A stretch of DNA of 62,657 bases from Pacificibacter marinus (GCF_018860505.1 NZ_JAHKPU010000043.1:1-62657), one strand, 5' to 3'; positions 17,873 through 27,186 are shown, numbered from the stretch's first letter. A program made the numbers and translations. Notes: generated by a model from the sequence alone, not told the origin.

Positions 17873-18522
17873 GCGATCACCGGTAGGGTTGCCATTGCGT
17901 ATTCCAGTGTGATTTCACGCTTTAATACAGGGTCAGTCAAGCGCATCCGGTAGGCCTCGCCTTCGCGCACGCCGCCAATTGCGCCTAAGGTTCCGCATAA
18001 CATCGCACCGCCATCGGGCAATTCATAGGCTGCAACAAGGTCTGCAAGAGGGCGGATGCTGGATAGCGTACCTGTTTGGTAGGTCACCCACGCGCCGTTT
18101 TCACGAATGTCGCAATGCAACTCCAAATCATCCAGATGGTCTTTGACCTCGTCCATAAGCCACAGCATATCGGCCACGGGCTTGGCACAGGCCTGTTTTG
18201 AGGCTGCGACGGAATGGGCCTCAAGCGGGCGATCTGTGTGATCTGATCCCAGACCCAACCACAAGGCTCCCTTGGCATGGATCACCAGCGGCTCCACTTC
18301 GCCCGATGTCCCAGCCCCCAGAACTTCAAGATGATCGCTTTGTTGTACTAGGTTCGCGGATGTTCGGTAGAATAGCGGTACCTGCGACGGCGGTGCCACA
18401 CCAATCGCGGCAAGCTCGTCGATATGGTGTTGAACTTTGTCTTGGTCACGTCCGGTCCAGCCGGCAACCACAAGGTGATGGATGTCAAATGTAACGGGCC
18501 CGTTGGGTGTTTCAAACTGCAT
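17869..18522 (-). CDS. DUF2848 family protein
   Basis: 217 residues, no membrane or secretion signal. The whole length matches what I recall of DUF2848, a family distantly related to fumarylacetoacetate hydrolase-type proteins (MLCGTLGAIGGVREGEAYRM, LWLGLGSDHTDRPLEAHSV). Its reaction is not established. It sits 15 bp after the TRAP large permease and overlaps the amidase start by four bases. The conserved pairing with a transporter, amidase and creatinase-like protein suggests a step in breakdown of an imported nitrogenous acid. Confidence 0.75.
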   Translation of the reverse strand: MQFETPNGPVTFDIHHLVVAGWTGRDQDKVQHHIDELAAIGVAPPSQVPLFYRTSANLVQQSDHLEVLGAGTSGEVEPLVIHAKGALWLGLGSDHTDRPLEAHSVAASKQACAKPVADMLWLMDEVKDHLDDLELHCDIRENGAWVTYQTGTLSSIRPLADLVAAYELPDGGAMLCGTLGAIGGVREGEAYRMRLTDPVLKREITLEYAMATLPVIA

Positions 18523-18537
18523 AAGTGTCCTGTGAAA

Positions 18538-19818
18538 TTAAAGGGTATCAGGCAGCCAAAGGGCCAACCCAGGAATAAGAATAAGAAGTCCGACCATGCC
18601 CAGCATGACGAGAACGAAGGGGATAGCGCCTGCAACCACATCGCCCATTTTTCCGCGTTTGCGCACGGACTGTACGACATAGAGGTTGAGGCCAACGGGC
18701 GGCGTGATCAGCGCCATTTCGATCAGCACAATCATCAAGATGCCGAACCAGATCTTGTCGAAGCCGAAGCTTTCGATGATTGGCACGACGATTGGAATGG
18801 TTGCGACCATGAGGGACAGGGTTTCGATGAAAAAGCCCAACACGATGTAGATCAAGACGATCACCATCAATGTGCCATATGCGCCAAGGCCAAGCCCTTC
18901 GAGCAATTGCTGCAACTGGCGGCTGATGCCGAGCGCGGTGAGTGCAAAGTTCAAAACATAGGCGCCGATCACGACCAGCATAATCATCGATGTGGTTTTG
19001 ATCGTGCCACGCAGCGCTTCATTCAGCATTTGCAGCGTCAAGGCGCGGTTTAATGCGGCAATGGCCAGCGCAAATACGACGCCAAGGGCTGCGGATTCGG
19101 TCGGTGTGGCGATGCCGGCATAGATCGTGACAACAATCGTTGCGAATAGGCCCATCACCGGCAACAGGTCAGGTAATCCACGCATCCGTTCGCCCCAAGT
19201 GTAATCTGGGCGCTGTCCTCCAAGGGATGGTTTCCACACACACAAGGCGATGACGACAGCCATAAATAATAGAGCCAGCAAGATGCCCGGAAGAAGGCCC
19301 GCCAAAAACAAACGTGGGATCGACGTTTCGGTCAGAAAACCGTAAACGATCAAATTGATCGAGGGCGGGATCATGATGCCTAGGGTACCACCTGCCGCAA
19401 TTGCACCAGTAAATAGACGCGGGTCATAGCCCAATCTGTCGCCTTGCGGTGTGGCCACGGTGGCCACGGTTGCTGCAGTGGCGACTGAGCTGCCAGAGGT
19501 TGCAGAAAACAGGGTAGATGTAGCGATATTGGCGTGGATTAACCCGCCGGGCAGCCATGACAACCAACTGTTCAACGCATTATACGTCCGACTGGCCACG
19601 CCACTGCGCACTAGGATTTCCCCAAGCAGCACAAAGAATGGAATAGCGATCAAGGTGCCTGAATTGGATGAGGACCAGACCACTTGCCCCAATCCACGCA
19701 TCAGCGGGAACGGAGAGAAAAACGTATCAAGTGCGATGGACAATAAGATCAGGATGATCCCGACAGGGATCGATGCCAAGAGCAACGCGAACAGCCCCGT
19801 TGTTGTAAATAAAATCAT
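18538..19818 (-). CDS. dctM: TRAP transporter large permease (DctM type)
   Basis: 426 residues, about 12 hydrophobic helices, with family segments FSATSGSSVATAATVATVAT, IMIPPSINLIVYGF and FFIETLSLMVATIPIVVP. It overlaps the small-permease stop by four bases (ATGA), so the two are coupled. Solute is unknown but the operon adds amidase-type enzymes, so an amide- or ureide-containing acid is a reasonable guess. Confidence 0.93.
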   Translation of the reverse strand: MILFTTTGLFALLLASIPVGIILILLSIALDTFFSPFPLMRGLGQVVWSSSNSGTLIAIPFFVLLGEILVRSGVASRTYNALNSWLSWLPGGLIHANIATSTLFSATSGSSVATAATVATVATPQGDRLGYDPRLFTGAIAAGGTLGIMIPPSINLIVYGFLTETSIPRLFLAGLLPGILLALLFMAVVIALCVWKPSLGGQRPDYTWGERMRGLPDLLPVMGLFATIVVTIYAGIATPTESAALGVVFALAIAALNRALTLQMLNEALRGTIKTTSMIMLVVIGAYVLNFALTALGISRQLQQLLEGLGLGAYGTLMVIVLIYIVLGFFIETLSLMVATIPIVVPIIESFGFDKIWFGILMIVLIEMALITPPVGLNLYVVQSVRKRGKMGDVVAGAIPFVLVMLGMVGLLILIPGLALWLPDTL

Positions 19819-20348
19819 AGCTCCCCCTTAAAGCCGGCGGCATCATCAACGGCGGACCAGTCGCGTTTGATCATGAAGGCCATGACAGAAACCAATAAAA
19901 TCAAGGCTGACACCGCGAACCACAGCCATCCTGCAAACCAAAGGGTTTGAGGCAACGCCAACGGTGTGGCCAGCGCAGTGTTCGCGCGGGAATCGTTGGC
20001 AAGGGTGGAGGCTAAAACCCCCCACCCGCGCCATCCGATGACCACGGCAGTCACCGCAAGTGCGGCAAGTGCTAAAAGGTCCATCCAAGCACGCCCCGCA
20101 GGAACAAATTTGTTGCGGATCAGTTCGATGCGCACATGTGCTCGCTCGGTTAGGGCGTAACTGGCACCCCAAGCCGTTGCTATGGCCATGACGTAACCGG
20201 ACATTTCGTCCGTGCCACCCAATGGATGCCCGAAGGCACGCATCGCCACATCTGCGAGGATTGTAACCACCGCGATCAGCAACATTAGACCTGCAGCAAG
20301 GGCTATATAGCCGTTGATACGTGTTAGAGTTTGGATAAGACCTTGCAT
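19815..20348 (-). CDS. dctQ: TRAP transporter small permease (DctQ type)
   Basis: About 177 residues with four hydrophobic helices and the family region GGTDEMSGYVMAIATAWGA followed by HVRIELI. The ATG used lies 10 bp after the binding-protein stop; the longer frame to 20426 would run back into the binding-protein gene and is rejected. Works with the large permease immediately downstream. Confidence 0.88.
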   Translation of the reverse strand: MQGLIQTLTRINGYIALAAGLMLLIAVVTILADVAMRAFGHPLGGTDEMSGYVMAIATAWGASYALTERAHVRIELIRNKFVPAGRAWMDLLALAALAVTAVVIGWRGWGVLASTLANDSRANTALATPLALPQTLWFAGWLWFAVSALILLVSVMAFMIKRDWSAVDDAAGFKGEL

Positions 20349-20358
20349 GCTGTCGGCC

Positions 20359-21396
20359 TTAGTTCGCGACGAAGGAAACGCCGGTGGCGACGCCGACTGT
20401 ATCATTCCAACGTTGTCCCCAGTCACCGCCAGCGCGTTCGGACCATTCAGGCAAGATCGTCGTGATCAGTAGATCTTTGACAAGCTCTTCGTCGGCAGAT
20501 GTCGCTTCAACTAAGGTCATATCGCGTGTTTCGCCCAAGGGACATTCTTCGCCACCGGTCAAACAGGCGATTTCGGCGGACATGTTGGCCTGTGCTTCAG
20601 CCCATGCAGGTTCTTCAATTTGTTCAACGAACGATGTTATCAAAGTTTCTTGTATGCCCGCGTCCATGGCGTTCCAACGATCCAAACGGATCGCGGCGAC
20701 CACAGGGTCCCAACCGCCAAGTGCGAGCGGAAGCAGGTGCGTGGACACTTCCCACCAACCAGAGCTATAGCCAGAGCCAGCGCCCGTGACAGCACAGTCA
20801 ATAACACCGCGTTGCAACGCACCAGGAACTTCGCCGAAGGCCATTGTCACGGCTTCTGAGCCCAATCCTTCGAGGACATTGGCGGTCATGCGACCTGAAG
20901 CGCGGACTTTCAAACCTTCAAGGTCGGCAAGACCCGTGATGGGCGCGTTACAAAACACGATCTGTGCAGGGTAAGGGGCTGTGCCGATGACATGCGCATT
21001 AAAGACAGTTTCAAAGATGTCATTCATCATCGGACGCGCTGCGTCCAATGCGGCCTTGGCTTCATTGGCGTCACTGGCCACCAATGGCACGTCCAGACCT
21101 TCCAGCGCGGCACTGTCGGAAACGGCATAGTCAGCCGCCGTCATGCCCACATCGAAAACGCCTTGGGACATCATGCGGAACACATCGCCGCCGGAAATGC
21201 CCATTTGGTCATGCGTGGTCAAGGCAACTCCTAACGTGCCATCAACGGCATCTGGTAGACCTGTTGTCCAAAATGGAGCTTCATAGTTTTTGTGTAGGGG
21301 CAATCCACTCCAGCTGCCGACAACGGACAGGCTGTCTTGGGCGTGGGCTGCTGTGCCGAGCAAGAGTGCGGTAAGTGCGAATGTAATTTTATTCAT
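20359..21396 (-). CDS. dctP: TRAP transporter substrate-binding protein (DctP type)
   Basis: About 345 residues with a Sec signal peptide (1-19, ending TAAHA) and a DctP fold (GDVFRMMSQGVFDVGMTAAD, LEGLKVRASGRMTANVLEGL, LQRGVIDCAVTGAGSGYSSG). First gene of a seven-gene run on this strand (DctPQM, DUF2848, amidase, M24-like, LysR). It has four Cys, including CNAPITG and ECPLGE, unusual for the other binding proteins here. It diverges from a LysR gene, across 136 bp containing a strong palindrome. Confidence 0.92.
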   Translation of the reverse strand: MNKITFALTALLLGTAAHAQDSLSVVGSWSGLPLHKNYEAPFWTTGLPDAVDGTLGVALTTHDQMGISGGDVFRMMSQGVFDVGMTAADYAVSDSAALEGLDVPLVASDANEAKAALDAARPMMNDIFETVFNAHVIGTAPYPAQIVFCNAPITGLADLEGLKVRASGRMTANVLEGLGSEAVTMAFGEVPGALQRGVIDCAVTGAGSGYSSGWWEVSTHLLPLALGGWDPVVAAIRLDRWNAMDAGIQETLITSFVEQIEEPAWAEAQANMSAEIACLTGGEECPLGETRDMTLVEATSADEELVKDLLITTILPEWSERAGGDWGQRWNDTVGVATGVSFVAN

Positions 21397-21495
21397 GTGT
21401 GGACCTCTGTTGTTGGACTGGACGCAATGGCAGCGACCTTGCAATTAGGTTCTGTGGCGAGGCACATTTTGTCAAATTTTATGTTTTGATATAAA

Positions 21496-21516
21496 GTGAT
21501 AATATATTATTATCAC
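21496..21516. promoter_or_regulatory. Perfect palindrome between lysR and dctP, likely LysR operator
   Basis: GTGATAATA-tat-TATTATCAC is a perfect nine-base inverted repeat with a three-base spacer. It ends 16 bp before the lysR start and lies about 100 bp from the divergent dctP start, the usual place for a LysR autoregulatory site. Binding is inferred. Confidence 0.65.
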
Positions 21517-21532
21517 TCGAGGCGAGATCCCC

Positions 21533-22399
21533 ATGAATTTTGACCAAGTTAAAACCTTTCTGGCTGTGGCGAGGCTGGGGGCGGTGCGGCGGGCAGCCAC
21601 GGCGTTGAACCTTTCGCAACCAGCTGTTTCAAATCGAATTTTGGCATTGGAAAAAAATCTGAATGTCACATTGTTTGACCGCAGCGGTGGCGGTATGCAA
21701 TTGAGCCGCGCAGGCATTCTTCTGGTCCCTCATGCGGAAGTGTTAGAGCAGACGATGAACCGAATCCGCACTGAGCTTGTCTCATCAAAGCTGTTCGAAT
21801 CTGTTTTGCGCCTCGGCGTTATTGAGACGGCAGCAGAAAGTTGGCTCGCTGAGTTTTTAACTCGTTTTCACCGTTTGTATCCGCGGGTTTTGGTTGAGGT
21901 GTCTGTCGATATCTCTGTAAATCTGCGCGAGCAAATGTTGGATCGCTCTCTTGATCTTGTGGTGCTGATGGGGCCGATTTCGGAGTATACGGTCACCAAT
22001 GTGGCCCTCCCGTCTGTTGAAATGGGATGGTTTAAACAGGCTGGCACAGATGATCCTGATCTATCAAAAACGCCTGTCATTACATTTCACCGTAAGTCGC
22101 GACCGTTTCAAGAAATTCACGCCAATTTAACGCGGCTTTATGGATCGGGTGTACGCGTTTTCCCGTCAAGTGCTTTGTCGACGGGATTCGAATTGGTCGC
22201 GGCGGGTATCGGTGCCGGTGCCTTTCCCAAGATGACGTCGCACAGAAGCATGGAAAGCGGACGAGTCACTTGGTTTGACCCAGGTTGGACGCCCAATTCA
22301 CTTGCTTTGTCAGCGTCTTTTTTACGCGAATATGAGGGAACATTTATCGAGAAAGCTGTGCAATGCCTGAACGAAGTGGCGCATGAAGCATCCGTTTGA
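21533..22399 (+). CDS. LysR-family transcriptional regulator
   Basis: 288 residues. N-terminal helix-turn-helix (FLAVARLGAVRRAATALN, LSQPAVSNRILALEKNL) and a complete effector-binding domain. Divergently placed to the TRAP/amidase operon, which is the classical arrangement for a LysR activator and its target. The palindrome at 21496-21516 lies directly upstream. The inducer is probably the TRAP substrate or a hydrolysis product. Confidence 0.93.
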   Translation: MNFDQVKTFLAVARLGAVRRAATALNLSQPAVSNRILALEKNLNVTLFDRSGGGMQLSRAGILLVPHAEVLEQTMNRIRTELVSSKLFESVLRLGVIETAAESWLAEFLTRFHRLYPRVLVEVSVDISVNLREQMLDRSLDLVVLMGPISEYTVTNVALPSVEMGWFKQAGTDDPDLSKTPVITFHRKSRPFQEIHANLTRLYGSGVRVFPSSALSTGFELVAAGIGAGAFPKMTSHRSMESGRVTWFDPGWTPNSLALSASFLREYEGTFIEKAVQCLNEVAHEASV

Positions 22400-22690
22400 T
22401 ATGCGTTAATATGATGTTCTGAGAGGGCGTTCTGGGGCGCTTATTGGGAAGATACCTCTGGATAGTGAGGGCCCTAAACACTTGCAGAATTTGCTCATTT
22501 TTCCAATCGCTCAGTGAGAGCGTTATTAAAGTTGAGAATTTGAAATGTCTCATGTCTGCGCAGCTGATCTTAGCGTCATGGTTGACTGCGAACGTAAAAA
22601 TATTGGTTACCAAACTGGCAGCTAGATCCTACTCGCGAAATCATCGTAACTGCTCCCAAAGACCAGCATGCGCAACAGTCGTGATATGAC
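22400..22690. other. Gene-free stretch
   Basis: About 290 bp between the LysR gene and the GH39 remnant. I see only short open frames without family resemblance or ribosome-binding sites. Confidence 0.4.
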
Positions 22691-23225
22691 TTAGTTTTTA
22701 ACTGAACTGAGAAGCGCAATTGCCCAAGCTGGCAGGTCGAAGGTAATATTCAGTTCACCCTGTGCATCGCTTGAGAAAGATAGTCGACGTGTGATGCGCG
22801 CTACCGCATCGATTGCTTTGACGTCACTTCGACTGAGATTCAGAGGGTATCCAAGCGCCTGATATTGCGCCATCGCATTGCCATGTTCTTTATCGACGAC
22901 CTCGATTTGGTATGCCGTATTGGCGGGCAGGTCTTTGATCGAAACAGAAATGGTGCGAGGTGCGCCTTGAGCAAGAACAGCATCGGCGACGTCGCGCGCG
23001 TCAAAAGATGCAGGAACAGATTGCGTGACTTCATCAGGGTAATTGTAAAAAAAGCCCCGTCACATCATTGGTTTGCCCATGTCGGGTGATGACCCCGTTT
23101 TGGGTCAGCGCAAGCAACTGATCACCCAGAGCAGATAGGAAACGATAGGCGTGATACGTTGGTTTTGGAATGCCGTGCTGATTTACTATCCCAAAGCCGC
23201 CATGAAAGGGTTCTTGTCCGCCGCC
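22691..23225 (-). pseudogene. C-terminal remnant of a GH39 beta-xylosidase-like glycosidase
   Basis: Read on the minus strand from about 23225, the frame gives PFHGGFGIVNQHGIPKPTYH, then a beta-sandwich-like tail. The PFHGGFG..N..GIPKP pattern is the end of the catalytic barrel of glycoside hydrolase family 39. A run of seven T (around 23047-23053, on the coding strand) shifts the frame by one base: six T would give GLFYNYPDEVTQSVPASFDA in one frame. The gene continues in the second frame to LLSSVKN at 22691. The first two thirds of the enzyme are missing, with a stop just upstream of the remnant. It lies behind the sugar-type LacI and ABC genes, so the operon once probably included secreted or cytoplasmic pentoside hydrolysis. 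Confidence 0.7.
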
Positions 23226-23395
23226 TTATGCTTATGATTGCGCCTAGATTAGTTTTGCAGTGATGGTTTTAAAGCCCGCTTGGACAGCGGGGCTAAACTG
23301 GCGTTCGATGTTTATCGATTTTGACCTTTTGCAACATATTGCGAGATTTAATCCCTCGGGCAACTGTCTTTGAAAGTCGCAATGCTGCGCAAGGG

Positions 23396-24451
23396 TCATG
23401 TCTTAGAATGATCTATGTCCTCATCAATGTCGGTTTTAAGCTGCATTCTACAGGTTGACCCTGGAATGAGTTTGAAACCAACGTCGCGGGTTCTTTTGAT
23501 GGGGTGCTGATTGACCTGCGCCAATAGCATTTCAGCGGCAATTTGTCCGATCCGCAAATGGGGCACTGCGATGGAGGTCAATCGGTAAGGTTGGATCGAA
23601 GCAATCGGCAAATCGCCCCAGCCAGCAATGCCAATATCACGTGGAATTTCTAAACCTTGGCGTCGACAATATTCATAACCACCGACAGCCATGTTGTCGT
23701 TTTGATAAAAGATAACGTCCACATCTTTATGCGCAGCTAAAAGCTGTTCGGTTCCGTATAGCCCTGTGTAAAATCCGGGGACATCTTTCAGCAACAGTTT
23801 CTTTTTGACGGTGCCGCCTGCGTCTTCTGCGGCTTTGGTAAATCCGGCCAAGCGCGAGCTGGCGGCATTGGCTGTGTCATGCGATGTGCCGACATATCCG
23901 AATTTGGTGTAGCCAAGCTCGCCCAAATACCGGCCCATACTGTAGCCACTATCAAAATGATTTAGCCCGACACACATATCGAGCGGGTTTGAATTGAAAT
24001 CCCAAATTTCAACAATAGGGATGCCAGCGCCTTTCAAAAGCTGCATCGCGCGCGGGCTATGCGAACGCCCTGTGACAATGAGACCGGCAGGCTGCCATGA
24101 CAGCACTGTTTCAATCCATGCCTCTTCTTGATCCAAAGCGTGCTCGGTCATTCCCAGCACGGTTTGATGTGCGAAGGCAACGAGTTTTCGGTCTATGCCC
24201 TCTAGCAACTGTGCAAAAATTTCATTGCCCAGCTCAGGGATACTGACGCCCACGAACGTTGATTTTTTGTCGCCTGCAAAAACGGTTGCCAAGCGATTCG
24301 GTAGATACCCAAGACGGTCGACTTCGGCCATGACTTTATGACGTGTCTTTTCCGAAAAACCGCCCTCATCACGTATGACGCGACTGGCTGTCATCTTTGA
24401 GACACCGGCTGCACGCGCCACCTCTGCTAGACTAATTTTATTATTTTTCAT
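23396..24451 (-). CDS. LacI-family transcriptional regulator (no. 1)
   Basis: About 351 residues. LacI-type DNA-binding head (ISLAEVARAAGVSKMTASRV) with hinge helix (LPNRLATVFA) and a sugar-binding-protein-like effector domain. The start ATG gives the usual spacing to the helix-turn-helix; the longer frame is not supported. Divergent from the ribose-type ABC operon, with operator-like palindromes at 24479-24492 and 24536-24549. It probably represses that operon until its sugar or sugar-acid effector binds. Confidence 0.92.
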   Translation of the reverse strand: MKNNKISLAEVARAAGVSKMTASRVIRDEGGFSEKTRHKVMAEVDRLGYLPNRLATVFAGDKKSTFVGVSIPELGNEIFAQLLEGIDRKLVAFAHQTVLGMTEHALDQEEAWIETVLSWQPAGLIVTGRSHSPRAMQLLKGAGIPIVEIWDFNSNPLDMCVGLNHFDSGYSMGRYLGELGYTKFGYVGTSHDTANAASSRLAGFTKAAEDAGGTVKKKLLLKDVPGFYTGLYGTEQLLAAHKDVDVIFYQNDNMAVGGYEYCRRQGLEIPRDIGIAGWGDLPIASIQPYRLTSIAVPHLRIGQIAAEMLLAQVNQHPIKRTRDVGFKLIPGSTCRMQLKTDIDEDIDHSKT

Positions 24452-24478
24452 GTGGTTGGAGGTATCTTTGCCTGACTG

Positions 24479-24492
24479 AGTTACCGGTAACA
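24479..24492. promoter_or_regulatory. LacI-type operator O1 (perfect GTTACCGGTAAC)
   Basis: A perfect 12-base palindrome GTTACCGGTAAC lies 28 bp upstream of the lacI no. 1 start and just upstream of the predicted -35 of the ABC operon. It is like the operator known for the E. coli LacI-family gluconate repressor GntR. Related sites precede two further units here. Confidence 0.75.
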
Positions 24493-24499
24493 TTTCATA

Positions 24500-24549
24500 T
24501 TGACTTATCGTCACTCTCAACCAATGCTAGAGGAATGTTACGGGTAACT
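24500..24549 (+). promoter_or_regulatory. Promoter of the ribose-type ABC operon with operator O2 at the start point
   Basis: TTGACT (24500-24505), a 17-base spacer and AATGCT (24523-24528) make a sigma-70-like promoter. Operator O2, TGTTACGGGTAACT (24536-24549), covers the expected transcription start. Centre-to-centre distance to O1 is 57 bp, allowing repression by a looped or stacked tetramer. Promoter elements are predicted by eye. Confidence 0.6.
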
Positions 24550-24629
24550 CAATAGTATGTTGAGGAGCATCGAGTGTCCCGCAGCTTAGCGTTTTCAAAA
24601 ATTTGAAGACCAAATTGAGGGAGGACGGT

Positions 24630-26144
24630 GTGCCGGGGGCAACCAAAAGTAACTTGTTTTTTGACGGGATCAAAAAGCATTTCGGGGGCACCTATGCGCT
24701 TCGAGATGTGTCCCTCAATATTGAACGTGGCGAAATCGTTGCGCTTCTTGGCGAAAACGGCGCCGGAAAATCGACGCTGATTAAAATTCTTGGCGGTATT
24801 CATAAAGCCGATGAAGGCTGTGTGATGATCAATGGCGCGCCATATGAACACCGCCCTGGTGGCTTTGGTGAACGTCAGTCCGTTGCATTCATTCACCAAG
24901 ATCTAGGCATGATTGAGTGGATGACTGTAGCCGAAAATATCGCGCTCGCGCTGGGGTATTCACAAAAGTCAGGGCTGATAAACTGGCGTGAGGTCAATGA
25001 TTTCGCCGCCAAAGCCCTGACCAAAGTTGGCTGTGATTTTGATCCCACCACCCGCGTACAAGACCTTACAAGAACGGAAAAATCTCTTGTGGCGATTGCA
25101 CGGGCCTTGGCTGTGGATTGTGATTTTCTTGTGCTCGATGAACCGACGGCTTCGCTGCCAGCGGATGAGGTCGAGGGGTTGTTTAAGGCGCTGCGACCAT
25201 TGAAAGAGCAGGGCGTAGGGATGATCTATGTCTCGCACAGGCTTGATGAGATTTTCCAAATTGCAGACCGTGTTGCGGTATTGCGCGATGGCGAAATGGT
25301 AGGGCTGCGCAGTATTGATCATACCACCCCTGAAGAACTGGTCTACATGATCGTCGGGCGCAAAACGCGGCAAGTGATGAAGGTGAACCGAGATCTTGGG
25401 GCGCCTATACTAAAAGTCGACGCGATGCAGGTTGAAGCCGCTGGACCCGTGGATTTTGATTTGCGTGGCAATGAAATTCTAGGTCTCGTCGGGTTGCGCG
25501 GTGCAGGGCACGAGAGTGTTTCGCGGGCCTTATTTGGTGCGGAACCCTTTGAAGGCGACGTGACACTGCTTGGTGAGACGCCAGATTTGACCTCGACCAT
25601 CACAGCGCTGGCCTCAGGCATCGGACTTGTTGCGCGAGATCGTACAGAAGAATCCGTGGCCATGCCTTTAACGCTGCGGGAGAACACATTCTTGAACCCC
25701 GGCGCGGTCGGACGTTCACTGTTTTCGTTCCTTAGCCCGCGCGCTGAGACCGCATTGGCCGAAAAAATCGGTGAAGATGTGGCGTTGTCGCCAAATGATC
25801 AGAGTATGGCGATTGAATCTCTTTCGGGGGGCAATCAGCAAAAGGTCGTCATGGGGCGTTGGCTTGAAACCAAACGCAAACTTTTGATCTGCGAAGATCC
25901 GACTGCGGGTGTGGATGTTGGCGCAAAGGCTGAAATCTATGCTTTGCTGAATCGCGCCATGGAGGAGGGGGTCGGCATTGTGATTGTATCGACAGATTTC
26001 GAAGAGATCGCGGCGGTCTGTCACCGCGCTATCGTCTTCAGTCAGGGTAAAATTGCCGAACAGCTTTCCGGCGCCGAACTCACCACAGAAAATCTAATTC
26101 AAGCGGCCTCTGCGAGAAATGCAGTGGCGCAGCGAGGACAATAA
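24630..26144 (+). CDS. Sugar ABC transporter ATP-binding protein (RbsA/CUT2 type)
   Basis: About 504 residues with two fused ATPase domains. The first has Walker A LLGENGAGKST, a signature region LTRTEKSLVAIARAL and Walker B DFLVLDEPTASLP. The second has the usual degenerate Walker A (GLRGAGHESVSRALFGA), signature LSGGNQQKV and Walker B LLICEDPTAGVD. This layout is specific to CUT2 importers (ribose, xylose, arabinose, erythritol and others). The start chosen is a GTG (24630) with AGGGAGG upstream; a TTG at 24603 lacks one. It is the first gene of the permease and binding-protein operon controlled from O1/O2. Confidence 0.92.
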   Translation: MPGATKSNLFFDGIKKHFGGTYALRDVSLNIERGEIVALLGENGAGKSTLIKILGGIHKADEGCVMINGAPYEHRPGGFGERQSVAFIHQDLGMIEWMTVAENIALALGYSQKSGLINWREVNDFAAKALTKVGCDFDPTTRVQDLTRTEKSLVAIARALAVDCDFLVLDEPTASLPADEVEGLFKALRPLKEQGVGMIYVSHRLDEIFQIADRVAVLRDGEMVGLRSIDHTTPEELVYMIVGRKTRQVMKVNRDLGAPILKVDAMQVEAAGPVDFDLRGNEILGLVGLRGAGHESVSRALFGAEPFEGDVTLLGETPDLTSTITALASGIGLVARDRTEESVAMPLTLRENTFLNPGAVGRSLFSFLSPRAETALAEKIGEDVALSPNDQSMAIESLSGGNQQKVVMGRWLETKRKLLICEDPTAGVDVGAKAEIYALLNRAMEEGVGIVIVSTDFEEIAAVCHRAIVFSQGKIAEQLSGAELTTENLIQAASARNAVAQRGQ

Positions 26145-26145
26145 T

Positions 26146-27165
26146 ATGCAATCTCTTGACTCAAACGCGCTAGAACCCACCAAAGCTGAATTGAAAAACG
26201 CGTCATTGAAAACCCGCATGCTGCGGTATCTGCCTGTCTATGGTTTGGTTATTTTGACGGGCCTGTTGATTGTTTTGTTTTCAATCCTGCTGCCCAATAC
26301 ATTTCCAACGATGCTTAATCTACGAGCGTTGATTTCAGACAAGGCCATTATCGCTTTGCTCTCGCTTGGGGCTATGATCCCGATGGCGGCAGGGCGCATC
26401 GATTTAACCGTCGGATATGGCATCGTGTTGTGGCATATTCTTGCGATTTCTTTGCAAACGATTTTTGGCTTGCCTTGGCCTGTCGTCGTGGCAATCGTTT
26501 TGCTGCTTGGCTTGTTGTCCGGGTTTTTGAATGGTTGGCTGGTCGAAGTCGCGCATATCGACTCGTTTATCGCAACGCTTGGCACCGGCACGGTTCTTTA
26601 CGCTTTGGCCCTTTGGCATACAGGTGGCCGCCAAATGGTTGGTGCGCTTCCTGACAGCTTTTTAGCACTCAATGGCACCTTTGTTTTTGGTCTACCGATC
26701 ACTGGATTTTATGTGCTTGGGATCACGCTGACCATGTGGGTGGTGCTCGAATACACCCCCATTGGTCGCTACCTTTACGCCATTGGTGCAAATCAACGGG
26801 CCGCGCAGTTGAATGGCATTCCGACACGTAAATTTGTCATCGGCGCCTTTATGACCTCAGGCTTTTTAACCGCTTTCGCTGGTGTGCTGCTCGCATCGAA
26901 ACTGCGTATTGGTCAGGCCTCGGTCGGCTTGGAATTCTTATTGCCTGCACTTGTGGGAGCCTTCTTGGGCTCGACCACGATCAAACCCGGACGGGTAAAT
27001 GTTTGGGGCACAGTTGTCGGGGTTGCGATCCTTGCTGTGGGGATTTCTGGCATTCAACAATTCGGGGGATCCTTTTGGGTGGAACCGATGTTCAACGGTG
27101 TAACCTTGCTGATCGCAATCGGTATCGCAGGCTACGCTCAGCGTCGCAAAGGCGCGAAAAAATAA
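26146..27165 (+). CDS. Sugar ABC transporter permease (RbsC/CUT2 type)
   Basis: About 339 residues with about ten hydrophobic helices. Family segments include MIPMAAGRIDLTVGYGIV, the conserved GTGTVLYALA region, YAIGANQRAAQLNGIPT and LLPALVGAFLGSTTIKPGRVN. The start ATG lies one base after the ATPase stop and has GAGGA eight bases upstream; the frame beginning at 26119 is inside the ATPase gene. Membrane channel of the importer. Confidence 0.92.
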   Translation: MQSLDSNALEPTKAELKNASLKTRMLRYLPVYGLVILTGLLIVLFSILLPNTFPTMLNLRALISDKAIIALLSLGAMIPMAAGRIDLTVGYGIVLWHILAISLQTIFGLPWPVVVAIVLLLGLLSGFLNGWLVEVAHIDSFIATLGTGTVLYALALWHTGGRQMVGALPDSFLALNGTFVFGLPITGFYVLGITLTMWVVLEYTPIGRYLYAIGANQRAAQLNGIPTRKFVIGAFMTSGFLTAFAGVLLASKLRIGQASVGLEFLLPALVGAFLGSTTIKPGRVNVWGTVVGVAILAVGISGIQQFGGSFWVEPMFNGVTLLIAIGIAGYAQRRKGAKK

Positions 27166-27186
27166 CGGATCATATGGGAGGAGATT

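Noticed and set aside
18424-19053. 209-codon plus-strand frame over DUF2848 and dctM
   Set aside because: Asp/His/Gln-rich shadow of membrane-protein codons; no start signals and no family.
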